NCBI GenBank assembly: GCA_022539475.1
Contig: VCMS01000131.1
Location: 1-64,000, forward strand
DNA length: 64,000 bases
From: Gracilaria domingensis
Lineage: Eukaryota; Rhodophyta; Florideophyceae; Gracilariales; Gracilariaceae
Reading direction: 5' to 3'
Each line of letters begins with the position of its first letter. Within the stretch, counting starts at the first letter, position 1. Under the pieces are notes generated by a model. That model was not told where the DNA came from, did not search any database, and saw only the letters and a list, made by a program, of their open reading frames with translations. Below, in pieces: positions 54,833 through 64,000 of the stretch. The position numbers were made by a program, and so were the translations under genes.

Positions 54833-54846
54833 CTGGTACAATAACC
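54833..54846 (-). other. Primer-binding site, half-tRNA type
   Basis: On the sense strand GGTTATTGTACCAG directly follows the 5' LTR end (TCTCA). It resembles the Drosophila copia site GGTTATGGGCCCAG, which pairs with an internal fragment of initiator tRNA-Met and not with the tRNA 3' end. Confidence 0.6.
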
Positions 54847-54944
54847 TGAGACAAGAGGGGAACGACGGCCGACCTGCCGTGTGGCCGACGGCGGTCAAGC
54901 CCTTTATTGGATTGAATGCTACGTGGACACTTTGCGTGATAACA
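54847..54944 (-). repeat. 5' LTR of the Copia element (internally deleted)
   Basis: 98 bp, TGTTATCACGC...TTGTCTCA on the sense strand; matches 48808-48989 except for the internal deletion. Its promoter is probably lost. Confidence 0.8.
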
Positions 54945-54949
54945 AAGAT
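54945..54949. other. Target-site duplication AAGAT (Copia element, right)
   Basis: Matches 48803-48807 and fixes the outer limits of the Copia element. Confidence 0.85.
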
Positions 54950-55449
54950 CGAGTCATTTCTTTCATTCTCACTGGCTATTTCTTATGTCTAGCTCACTAC
55001 CCTTCCCAGCGGCTATATTAGAGACTCGTGGTTATTTTGGGACGCTCTGCCGCTGTCGATTATTTAACTTCTGCCGGGGCTCATTGAAGCGTTTTATCTA
55101 AGCCCACAATCAATTCACGTAAAATCAGATGCGCTCCTTCTGATCAAAGAAGTTGAATCAGCATCGCATCGTTGCGCCAAACACATCGCCCCATTCACTG
55201 TCAATCTTCTTTAGTCTTTCAGCGCACAACCTTTAGCCCACCGAACGAAACCGGGTGCGCAGCAAAGCTCCTCACAACGGCCATGCATCTGACACTGTCA
55301 GTGGTAGCAACTCAACACCGCTATAAAACACCTCCGCTCTCTACCACATCTAGAGTTTCAGAACCGGAAAGTAAGTCAAATAAGTACGTATGTCATGCCT
55401 CCGTCTATGCGAAAGCAGACAGCGTGGCTGAAAAAGCGTTCTGCAAGAA

Positions 55450-56876
55450 ACAAAATAGTTGCTCACCACAGACGTACTGCTTACTTGTTTCTCAAGCAAT
55501 AGGTTCGGACAGGACGAATCTTTGCACAGGTGAACATATCGCGCACTACACTTTACCGCATTCGCACAGCGATGGTCACCAGTGATGAAAAGACGCTTAA
55601 GAAGCTACTGAATCCTACCGCTAATCTTGCCGGACGCCGGCCAGTTCTCACAGAAGAAGAGAACGTATTGATCGTCAAGCGCATGAAGCACGCTGCAGGT
55701 CGCGGATTTGCGGTGAACGTCGAAACTGCGAAGCAAATTATGTTAGGCATTGCTGCTGATAGACGTTCTTCGTTCAAAAACGGAATTCCGTTGGAATTCC
55801 GTCGGATGATTATGTGCGCGCATGGAGAGCCCGCAACCGAGACATTACTTTTCGCACCGCAGAGCTGGAGCGCAACATGAAGCTGAGAGCGGAGAATGCT
55901 GTTCATGTGCGCACATATGCAAACTGTCTCGAATCAGTTGCTGCATTCAATCCGGGAATATTTGAGAGTGCCGATTACGTATGGAATCTCGATGAAACTG
56001 CAATCGAACCGCTGTACGGTAAAAAGGTGAAGCTCTTCACTGGCTCAGATTCCAATCATGGCGGTTTCCGCTCCACAACCTTGAGCAATGGCTCTGGGCG
56101 ACATGTCACTGCGGTGTTGGCTGTTTCGGCGTCTGGTCGCAAGGCCCCTCCGATATTCATGGTCGAGGGTAAACATGTGGTGTCGGGATGGTTACAGGAG
56201 CTGGACAAGGATATCTTTGTCACAAGCAATGGCGAACCTCATCCTCTTCGTTCCAAGAACTGGCTCCCTGGTGTAGTATGATAGCCACATCGCTTCACGG
56301 CTCCGTTACGAGGGAAGTACTGCCGCACATTATTGAACACCTCGCCAGGTTCATAAGGAAGTCCGTTCCCAAGGACAAACCAGTCGTGTTGCTACTTGAT
56401 GAGCATGCATCTCGAAAGGGCTATGAAAGGCTTGAAGTTTGTGTGGATCACAATATAGAGCCCAGCGAATACGAGCCATTTTCTCCAACCTATTGACCAG
56501 TACGTTAACAAAACATTTAAGACAACTGTCAGAGCCGTACGGGACGAACTTCTGAGCATCGCGTCCCTACCGGTAAAGTCCATTGGTGTCAAACTCATGA
56601 TTGGAGTGTGTGGTTGGAACAACATAACGGCCGCGGATGCTATTCGAAGTTCTGGTGCATGCGGTCTGTGGCCAATGGACTTCCTTCTTTTCAGTACGTT
56701 TCATGAGAGTCACTGGGAGCGTGCTGATAGAATAAAGAACCTGCCGTACCGGCTTCCAACATTGCGTTCGCAGCGTCGAGAGCCAGAGGCCTTACTCGCA
56801 GTTAGCAATGTGTTCAGTCGTTCTCGACTCGGCGCAGCTACAGCTCTAAGCAATATAGCGGAGATTATAAGAGAGT
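55450..56876 (+). pseudogene. pogo-like DDE transposase, frameshifted
   Basis: A Tc1/mariner-superfamily transposase of the pogo/Jerky type (DDE_1). Segment 1 (frame from 55530) has the DNA-binding end, AGRRPVLTEEENVLIVKRM and GFAVNVETAKQIM. Segment 2 has AWRARNRDITFR and YVWNLDETAIEP (first Asp). Segment 3 has VVLLLDEHASRKG (second Asp). Segment 4 has FLQPIDQYVNKTFK (third Asp) and a C-terminal tail ending at 56876. There are at least three frame changes: the first coincides with an 11-bp tandem duplication (GGAATTCCGTT repeated) near 55785-55806, the second near 56275 and the third near 56480. The catalytic Asp residues are all preserved, so decay is recent. Terminal inverted repeats not found. 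Confidence 0.8.
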
Positions 56877-59270
56877 AGAATACCACTTGTGAAGTATTAG
56901 AGCAGCATGTTGCACAACCCGCCGACACAGTTTCTCGCAAAAGTGCTGCAGAGAGCAAATCGCTGTCTTTTGGGCTTCCAGCTCACTATCTTTCCCTGCA
57001 GGATCTCAATGACCGCCTTAAGGCACAGCCGAGTCGCAGATTTTGTGTTTGCAGGGCATCTAAAGGAAAGGCGCTGGCAGTTATCGCGAGTAGCAAACTG
57101 AAGAACGAAAATAGGCCAATAAGCCGTAGATGCGTAAAACAAGAACTTGAAGAAGTTGGGTTAGAACTGTTTGAAAATCTGGGCGTTCCAACCGCTGATC
57201 GATCTTTCGGCTCTCAAAGAGACAGGCCAGGTTGTCATGATAGTGATTTGTAATCAATCGTAATGATTGATCGACTAAGTGTTTGTCATCGAATTTGTTG
57301 AAAAATTTGTCTCAAAGTAAGCCATTTTCCTATTGTTCTGTTGTTTGAACGTTGCTCGCAAAGTCGGTGGTACAGAGTAGATGAGTAAAGCTGCGGTTCC
57401 TTTTCTTCATTTCTAAGAGATCATAATCGTTGGAGCTATTGACATTGGCCTCAATTCGGCTTAAGAACTTTCGACGGAAACGTGACTGATTATAGAAAGT
57501 TGTTGGCAGGGTAGCGGTTGGGAAGGGTAGACGTAAGACGTTTAAGTCCCAAAAGGGTCAATTGCGGTCACGAGAAAGAGCGGGAAATGGCAAAACTTTC
57601 AAAACAGTGAAAAACATATATTTTTCGCCAATCAGTAGTCGTGATTTGTTGTAAACGTTTCGTAATCTACTGCATCTTTGCCTACAAAAAGGCAAACAAA
57701 TTACAGTGACACCGTGTCTGCAGCCAAAATGTTCGCAAATATTGTGGTAAATGTCGGGGAATCTGAAAATAGCAATGATACTTTTTTTACCAAAATTAGA
57801 ACGTCTGTATCATCGAACATTTGCGTTGTTAGGTCCCCAAAGAAGAATAACTCGTTAGGCGATAGAGTGCTCCAGTGTAGTACTTGGTTCTGATTCTTAA
57901 GTAAATATCATAATAACAAGACTACGCCGTACTTAACACCGCTGTATAGCGACAAAGTTGCCATAAAACCCGATTTAGTACGGCATACTTTTGTTGTTAT
58001 GATGAGGTTTTGGAAGTCACATTAGGGAACTTCAATAGTACTACGACATATCTACAAATATATCCATGTGTTGGGTGAAAGACACTTTTTTTTGTCAAGA
58101 ACGAAGCTGACTAATAACGGATCCTCCGGGAAATACACACTTTCCGGCTGATCTATGCCGATTTAGCGAGCCAGAATGGCAACGTTTGTTTGTTTCGTCA
58201 AGAAGGCCTTGTGCACTGTCAGCAATATGGAGAACAATCCACTTCAATTACTCCATATGGTCAATCTTGGTGTCATGATGTTATGTACATGGCTGGAATG
58301 CTGATATTAATTGCTGTCAATTGATATCAATAAGTCATCGTAGGTTCTTCTGGAAACAGAATAGAGCAAATCCTAATGTCAACGCATCCAGAACGTTTTA
58401 TAAACAAAACTGTTCCGTCTCGAAGAAACAAAGCAAAAGCTTTTTTTATCGGATCTTCACCTGCTCTGTGCAACCAATTCGCTCCGCAATAACACTATGG
58501 AGGAGACGCACTTGCTGTGCCAGAGCGAAGCCTTGCCGTTAAATAACCTTTGAGCTTCTTCTCAGCCCCAGTATGACGCTTACAACGGCAACAGAGAAGC
58601 AGACGAAGAAAGGCACGTACTGGAATAACAACAGTTCTACAACTGCGAAGATAGCACGGCTAATTGGCGTGCTGGCGTTGTTTCTCTATCTTGGTAATGC
58701 GAGTAGGAATTTGAATTCTGTAAACTGTACTTAAAAGCTCATGGAAGATTCTCAAAGTTCGGTTTTAGGGTCCAAAAGGTCCAAAATGGAGCATTTGTGC
58801 CGTTTCTTCGGTTCCGTTGTTTGACCATATGGAGTTTTTGAAATGGATTGCACCTCATATATAGTATATACCCTACTACCCATACAACGGTGCTTGTGCT
58901 TTTATTCTGTAATTATAGTAGTTCATAAATGTCTGACAGTGCACTTCTGCCTCATTTGCTATTTCCCGCTCTTCCCGGGGTGTACATTTCGTGAAATTGT
59001 GAAATATTGTAAATCGTGAAAAATATTTTCCATTGCTTTTGGTGCTGTGACAGGTGCCATACATCACTACGTTGCATGGAACGAGGTGCTGCTTTGTCTT
59101 GGGAATCTAGAACGCCGTGCCCAGGAACCTGTGGGCACTTTTGAAAAAGATAGCCTTCTGTCCTGATGATGGTAAGAAGATATCGTTTCGTTTCAATGCT
59201 AAACAGAGAATATGTAAGAACGTGGTGTACTTAGAGTAAAAAGCTGTCCCAAATGTAGTCCGGTTCCGGG
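56877..59270. other. Intergenic, nothing recognised
   Basis: AT-rich, short frames only. The 3' end of the pogo element lies at the left side. No RNA gene seen. Confidence 0.3.
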
Positions 59271-59306
59271 TTGCTTGCACCTTATGATACCCCGGTATTT
59301 ATGCTA

Positions 59307-59825
59307 TTACGAAGGTCCAGGTTTTTCGTTACTCTCGAATGTGTAATGAGACGAAGCGCTTCGACCGTGAACCTTTGCGGACGAATTGCATGTTTCACTG
59401 CCCTTTGCGGAGGAACTGGTCCGTCTGCCACGTTCTATGGACGAGTTGCCTGGACGTTCACGCTTTTTCCTGACATCTTTCGTAGACCAATTGCTTTGAC
59501 TGCCACGCTTTGCGATCGAATTGGTGGGTCCTCCCGGCTTTTTCGACAGACTGACCTCAGCACCATGCGTAGTTTCGTTCTTCATTAAAGAAGAAGTAGT
59601 TTCGTTTTTGGCCTTTTCATTTGAATTTCCTTTCTCGCTTTTGACAGTGCTTCTCGAACTTGAAGACAGTGCTGAAGTGTCTTTTATGCCAACAGCGCCA
59701 AACAGATTCTGGTCGAAGCGCGAAGAAGTTGGGCACATAGGGGAATAACAGTCAAAGAATGCATATCTGTATGAAGCATTTCCTCTTATATCGTGACTTT
59801 CTCCAGTGGATCTTTTAAAGCACAT
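59307..59825 (-). CDS. Hypothetical protein with decapeptide repeats
   Basis: 172 aa. The C-terminal half consists of about five imperfect 10-residue units (NSIAKRGSQS, NSSIERGRRT, SSSAKGSETC, NSSAKVHGRS), encoded by 30-bp DNA repeats. The rest is Ser/Lys/Glu-rich and probably disordered. No signal peptide or membrane segment is evident. Function unknown; it could be a real small protein or a repeat-derived ORF. Confidence 0.4.
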   Translation of the reverse strand: MCFKRSTGESHDIRGNASYRYAFFDCYSPMCPTSSRFDQNLFGAVGIKDTSALSSSSRSTVKSEKGNSNEKAKNETTSSLMKNETTHGAEVSLSKKPGGPTNSIAKRGSQSNWSTKDVRKKRERPGNSSIERGRRTSSSAKGSETCNSSAKVHGRSASSHYTFESNEKPGPS

Positions 59826-60387
59826 GATGAGTGGAGAGAAAGAAGACTAAAATGGCTCCTGAAATGAATGTTTCGACGGGCTGGTCCCCAAATTGTCAAC
59901 ACAATGTGTTATATGTCATTTAACTGAGTTTAGTAGATGGCGAAAAGGACGGAGGGAATGAACCCGTCGCAAAGACACTACTTTCGGGAAGGTTCATATG
60001 TGAGGTGTACTAACATTGCAAAGGTATTCTGAGAAAAGTATCCGTCGTCAGGCGAACGCTAAAACCAATGTTGCACCACATGCATGCGTTCTACGAAGAT
60101 AAGGCGGCATTGATACTCTGGACATCCGAGCGATTCATGGAGGCATGCTCACCTTGGCGGCGCGAGAAAACGCGCACGACCCTGCTCGTGTATGAAGGAT
60201 GCCTCCGAGGCCATGCAGGCCAACCCCGCAGATCAAATTTCTTTTTTTCAAGAGCCTTCTGGCAGTCCTCTTTACGGTGAGAGAAGGCAGCAGACGCTTA
60301 TGGCGAAGGGGAAAACGTCGCCTTCTGTCTTCGTCTAATCCGACCAAAGGTCTTGGTTAAAGCTGTACCGGATTCGCGTAACACGGG

Positions 60388-61149
60388 ATGGAGATTCTCG
60401 CCAAGTGTGAGGGACGCGATGAAGACTTCGGGTTCATTGAGTCAATTGTGACATATAGAGACTCAAGCGGCCGGTTTTTCATTGGCACCACTTCGTCGTT
60501 GAGGTCTGGAAGAATCAATGAGCAAAACCTTGCTTCGGTGATAACTCATCCCGTGCTTATCCCTGATGAGCACATATTTCCACTCTGTGAAGCTGGCATA
60601 ACAGTCATTTCGGAGACCGACACCACAGGTCGGTATTTGAAAATACCTGATCTAACTGGATATCATCCCAAAGGTAATTTGGAAACAATACCTTCCACAT
60701 TTCTGCAGGAAGTGAAGACCTTGGAGGAACTGTCAAAACATCCACACCCAAACATTGTCAAGTATTATGGGTGTGTTGTGAAGGAAGATCGAATCGTCGG
60801 CATTTGTTTAGAGAAGTGTGAGGAAACACTATACCACAGGACATGGATCAAGAGACAAGTCGTGGACAAAGAAACTGTTATGAAAAGTGTACAAAGCGGT
60901 GCGAAGCACCTGCATTCGCTTGGGTTTTGCCACAATGACATCAGCACGGCCAACATCATGTTTCGGAGCGACGGTACCGTTGTTTTGATTGACTTTGACG
61001 CATGTCGGCGAAATGGAGAGAACATTGGGAGCAAGAAAGGAACAGCGGGCTTCTGTGACGACAGCGTCACAGTTTCGACGTTTGAAAATGACTTACGTAG
61101 CATTAACAAAGTGAAGGAATACCTTGAGACAGGTGAAATTCCCCACTGA
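60388..61149 (+). CDS. Small protein kinase-like protein
   Basis: 253 aa, open and complete. Kinase elements in order: GRYLKIPDL (possible ATP-anchoring Lys), FLQEVKTLEELSKHPHPNIV (helix C Glu and the usual HPNIVxxxG block, here VKYYG), ICLEKCEETLY (hinge), a catalytic loop GFCHNDISTANIMF (HND for HRD, with the Asp and Asn kept), and VLIDFDACR (DFD for DFG, metal-binding Asp kept), then GTAGFCDDS in place of GTxxYMAPE. A glycine-rich loop is not obvious and the domain ends soon after the activation segment, so the C-lobe is short. It may be an active atypical kinase or a pseudokinase. Substrate unknown. Confidence 0.65.
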   Translation: MEILAKCEGRDEDFGFIESIVTYRDSSGRFFIGTTSSLRSGRINEQNLASVITHPVLIPDEHIFPLCEAGITVISETDTTGRYLKIPDLTGYHPKGNLETIPSTFLQEVKTLEELSKHPHPNIVKYYGCVVKEDRIVGICLEKCEETLYHRTWIKRQVVDKETVMKSVQSGAKHLHSLGFCHNDISTANIMFRSDGTVVLIDFDACRRNGENIGSKKGTAGFCDDSVTVSTFENDLRSINKVKEYLETGEIPH

Positions 61150-62400
61150 TAAAGCGTTTTATTCTTGTTTTTCAGAAAGGGACGGAAGAAAACACACGCC
61201 AATGGCAATGGACTGGAGAAACCTTTCGTCACTGACGATATAGGTTCCGAGTTCTGTTGTGCGTTTGAACGGTCACTTCCACCGGTTTTGATGTTGAATT
61301 GATTCCGTGCCTTTGCAGGGAAGGAGTTATTTTTATCAGATGCCGCATACGCTTTGACGAGTACAACAGTTTCCACCAGACTACCAACAAGATATGAAAA
61401 AGAAAGGGAGAATAAGGTCCGTTTTGCCAGTCTCTTCTATTCTTAGCGGATGCGTATTCTCTCAATCTTGAAAAGGCGGTTCAAGCATTGGTATGAAATG
61501 CCAACAGAACTTGTTCCTTGCAAGGTAAGGATACCTCTAATACTACACGTGGAGCTTGAAGGGGATTCTACATGAACGTCTCGTTCTTGGTGCGTGAGCT
61601 GCTTGTGCACAAACTGAGCTCTCTTGTGCTCGAAACGGCAAGTAGAAAGAGGGCAGTAACAAGGAATACAAAACTTTCCGGATATGGCCATGAATTGGCA
61701 ATGGATGTTCGCGCTGATGATAGAGAGGAACAACAGGCTAGACTCGTGACCCTGACCACTGGTGCTTAGCAAAGGTGTACCTTCGCTCCAGGCGACGAAT
61801 AGATGGCAATCCCAAACAAAGCGCTGCAGCTCAGGAAGTGCTCGATAAGGAGACTCGTGAGCCCGTAAATATTAACAGTCTCAATTACAGCGTTTGCTTT
61901 GCTTGGCGCAGGGTGTGTTCGTCTTTCCGTCCGAATGCCACATGCTTTTTCCTGGTTTGATGACGGTTTTGCTCGGGGCTCTGCTTCAGCCAGCGTGAAA
62001 TTAATATTATGTGTACGGATAGAACGTCGACAGCTGTTTCTATTTGTCAGAGCAGTTGATTCGGTTCCCAGACATGAAGGTGATTTTCGAGAAGAAATGA
62101 TGGAGCATGTTAGAGCTGCTCAGGATCATGATGGCAGTAGAAGCTCTGCACATTCTACTATACTGGGAGAATATCGTGCATCGGCGACGTGGATCATTCG
62201 AGTTTGTAGCGCTTATCAAAGCGCAATAAAGGGGACAATTACAAGGGACGTACTTCAACTAGTTTACTACTGAAGCAGAGGGTAGCCTTGATATCTATCG
62301 GGGTTTCTTAAACCGTCAGAATTGAATCTGTGAGCAGACGCACTTAAAAACACAGAGGCACAGTTCGTGGCCTCGTCTTTCTTTGCGCCAAAGTTGCCCC
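61150..62400. other. Intergenic, unassigned short frames
   Basis: Frames at 61443-61772 (minus) and 61775-62273 (plus) are protein-like in places, but no family or splice pattern could be supported. Confidence 0.25.
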
Positions 62401-62419
62401 CTGAAGAAGCCTTTACAAT

Positions 62420-62495
62420 GGTACTGTACCGACGGTACTGTACCGACGGTACTGTACCTTTGGTACTGTACCTTTGGTACGACGGTACTGTAACC
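62420..62495. repeat. Tandem palindrome, 14-bp period
   Basis: The perfect palindrome GGTACTGTACC occurs at 62420, 62434, 62448 and 62462, separated by GAC or TTT, then a half copy at 62476 and a variant GGTACTGTAACC at 62484. Confidence 0.95.
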
Positions 62496-62908
62496 TCGGT
62501 GTCGGAGTCTCTTGCGCACACAGAAAGACTCTTCGAACTCTTCCGCACCGCAACGCCGCGTTGCACCTGATTGGACAGGTTTGGAATTTTGATCCCTAAA
62601 AAAGCGCTGGTCACGTGCTCCAACACGTGACTGTGGGCTGGGATGCCTCCGGCACCAATCACCGCGGTGAATTCATTGCACGAGCTTCAGCACGACTCGG
62701 GTTCGGACTCCTTCAAACATTTTCGTGACAAAGACAATTAGTATGTAGGAAATGTAATGAAAAAGTTGGGCTGCTGAACCACAACAAATCAAACACCATC
62801 CTTGCAGCAAGCGCAGTACGTTTTCGCAGAGTTGGACAGTCAGTGAAGCGATTCAATGAAGCGAATCAATGAATCGAGGATCAAGCTCACCTAATACGGC
62901 AGACCGAG
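62496..62908. other. 5' region of the ALG12 gene
   Basis: No other gene recognised. CACGTG-containing words (TCACGTGCTCCAACACGTGAC near 62611) form a spaced inverted E-box-like pair. Confidence 0.35.
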
Positions 62909-64000
62909 ATGGATTCAAGCTTCCTCGAAGCGTCATTCATGCTGGGCATGATGTTATTTCATCTCATTACTACTCCGTTCACAAAGGTCGGATCCACCCT
63001 TCGCTTTCTGAATGCCTTGCACAACCAGAAGTGAATGCTCTCGAACTAACACATTTCCTACATTTCTTTGTTCGTCAAATGTTAACGAAACGCAGGTAGA
63101 AGAGAGCTTTAACTTGCAAGCCATGTACGACTTGTTATATAAACCCTGGGCCAACGTAACTAGCTTTGATCACTCCGAGTTTCCCGGAGTTGTTCCTCGC
63201 ACCTTCGTCGGCCCTCTCATTATCTCGATACCGTCAATGATACCGAAGATGATGTTGAACGCGTCACCCTTCATGATGCTTCACGTTGTGAGAGCAACTC
63301 TTGGGCTGTGGGTGGTTCTATCGTTGCTGAAAGTGCGAAGTTCATTATCTCGCCGGTATTCCAGGCTGACGGGCATGCTTTTCACCGCACTGACAGTAAC
63401 ACAGTTCCATATATTATTCTACTCCAGCCGCTCTCTACCCAATGTATTTGCTCTAATTCTAACCAACCTAGCCTTGGCGTATCAACTTGAACCTATCCTA
63501 ACTCGAAAGCGGTATCGAGCCATAGTTCTTTTGTCTCTGGCATGTGCCTTGTTCCGGTCGGAGCTCTGTTTGTACATATTCATGACTATGGTTGTAAACC
63601 TTTTTGCCGGACACATTTCATTTCTTCCCACAGTGATTTATGGGCTGCAAACAGCAGTATTGACGGCGCTCGGCTCTATTGTTGTTGATTCACACTTTTG
63701 GCAACGATTAAGTTATCCAGAATTGGAAGTGTTCTACTTCAACGTCGTTCTCAACAAGAGTTCAGCATGGGGTACTCACCCATTTCTGTGGTACTTTTAC
63801 AATGCACTTCCGCGAGCATTAGGCGGTTCATATATTCTTGGCCTAAAAGCTCTCATAGCAGGCAGTGGGGAGATAGGCACGTGGATGTTACCAGCACTCT
63901 TGTTTGTCTGTGTCTATTCCATTCTACCTCACAAGGAACTGAGATTCATTTTTTATGTTTTGCCCGTCTTCAACGCTGCTGCTGCTGTAGCCATCGAAAC
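62909..64000 (+). CDS. ALG12: ALG12: Dol-P-Man mannosyltransferase, 5' part, runs off the window
   Basis: GT22-family ER membrane enzyme that adds the alpha-1,6-linked eighth mannose to Man7GlcNAc2-PP-dolichol in N-glycan precursor assembly. Exon 1 is 62909-62986 (26 codons, MDSSFLEASFMLGMMLFHLI), an intron follows (62987-63095), and exon 2 is open from 63096 to the window end. Family blocks: TPFTK joined to VEESFNLQAMYDLL, FDHSEFPGVVPRTFVGP, VTQFHILFYSSRSLPN, FLPTVIYGLQTAVLTALGS, LEVFYFNVVLNKSSAWG, PFLWYFYNALPRALGG and ILPHKELRFIFYVLPVFN, which contains the HKExRF signature of the family. Multiple hydrophobic helices are evident. No stop or frameshift is seen in about 327 codons. A degenerate partial copy lies at 34150-35342. 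Confidence 0.92.
62987..63095 (+). other. 109-nt intron of ALG12
   Basis: Begins GTCGGA and ends ACGCAG; splicing gives the conserved TK-VEESFN junction. The donor is less typical (GTCGGA), but no alternative restores the frame. Confidence 0.75.

Larger units (their letters stand above)
48808..54944 (-). mobile_element. Ty1/Copia retrotransposon, degenerate, with two nested solo LTRs
   Basis: Minus-strand element of 6137 bp, about 4.2 kb without the nested insertions. Order on the sense strand is Copia-type: LTR, half-tRNA primer site, Gag end and protease, integrase, reverse transcriptase, RNase H, LTR. Several stops and the loss of YVDD make it inactive. The nested solo LTRs sit at 50106-51084 and 52312-53281; removing each with one copy of its TSD restores the reading of the host domains, which proves they are secondary insertions. 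Confidence 0.9.

Overview
This is eukaryotic nuclear DNA. It shows GT-AG introns, LTR retrotransposons with target-site duplications, cut-and-paste transposases of the Tnp2/Plavaka (CACTA) and pogo types, an ER N-glycosylation gene, and no operons or Shine-Dalgarno sites. Mostly single-exon, GC-rich host-like genes sit as small islands in a transposon-rich background. That fits a red macroalga (Florideophyceae) or another intron-poor eukaryote, but the taxon is an inference and nothing here proves it.

Layout. 0-8 kb: copy 1 of an unknown coiled-coil family, a decayed Ty3/Gypsy element and a GATATA-rich tract. 8-16 kb: a GC-rich island with broken copies of RNase HII, a DGAT/SOAT-type acyltransferase (one intron kept) and a PP2C phosphatase, plus an open two-exon prolyl-4-hydroxylase-like gene whose iron-binding pair is replaced. 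16.3-25.0 kb: a zinc-finger gene on the minus strand, split by a young 7.7-kb LTR retrotransposon (LTRs with 5 differences in 851 bp, TSD GCAGA). That element is packed with small perfect hairpins and has an eroded reverse transcriptase. 27-31.6 kb: a divergent pair, a zinc-finger accessory protein and an intact 1018-aa Tnp2-like transposase. 32.6-35.3 kb: an unidentified membrane-protein remnant, a second GATA tract and an ALG12 pseudogene. 37-40.4 kb: a Plavaka-like transposase with one internal stop and a fold-back element built of G-run palindromes. 40.7-46.7 kb: a ParB/sulfiredoxin-like protein, two tail-to-tail HAD-like copies, a ketopantoate-reductase-like gene and a ribulose-phosphate 3-epimerase; the four enzyme-like loci are all disabled. 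47-48.6 kb: copy 2 of the coiled-coil family. 48.8-54.9 kb: a Ty1/Copia element (TSD AAGAT) carrying two nested solo LTRs (TSDs CTTCC and GTTTC) that appear to belong to the same hairpin-rich LTR family. 55.4-56.9 kb: a frameshifted pogo-like transposase. 57-64 kb: sparse DNA with a decapeptide-repeat ORF, a small protein kinase, a palindromic satellite and, at the right edge, the 5' part of an intact two-exon ALG12 gene.

How it fits together. The genes that look usable are the ALG12 gene, the kinase, the ParB-like ORF, the P4H-like pseudoenzyme and the Tnp2 element pair. Almost every other host-type gene is a recently disabled copy, often with one or two in-frame stops and no indels. The nested insertions give an order: Copia first, then two hairpin-family elements reduced to solo LTRs, with the full hairpin element at 16.5-24.2 kb the youngest. 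The main candidates for something undescribed are this hairpin-dense, apparently non-autonomous LTR family, the G-run fold-back element, the coiled-coil repeat family and the eukaryotic ParB-like protein.
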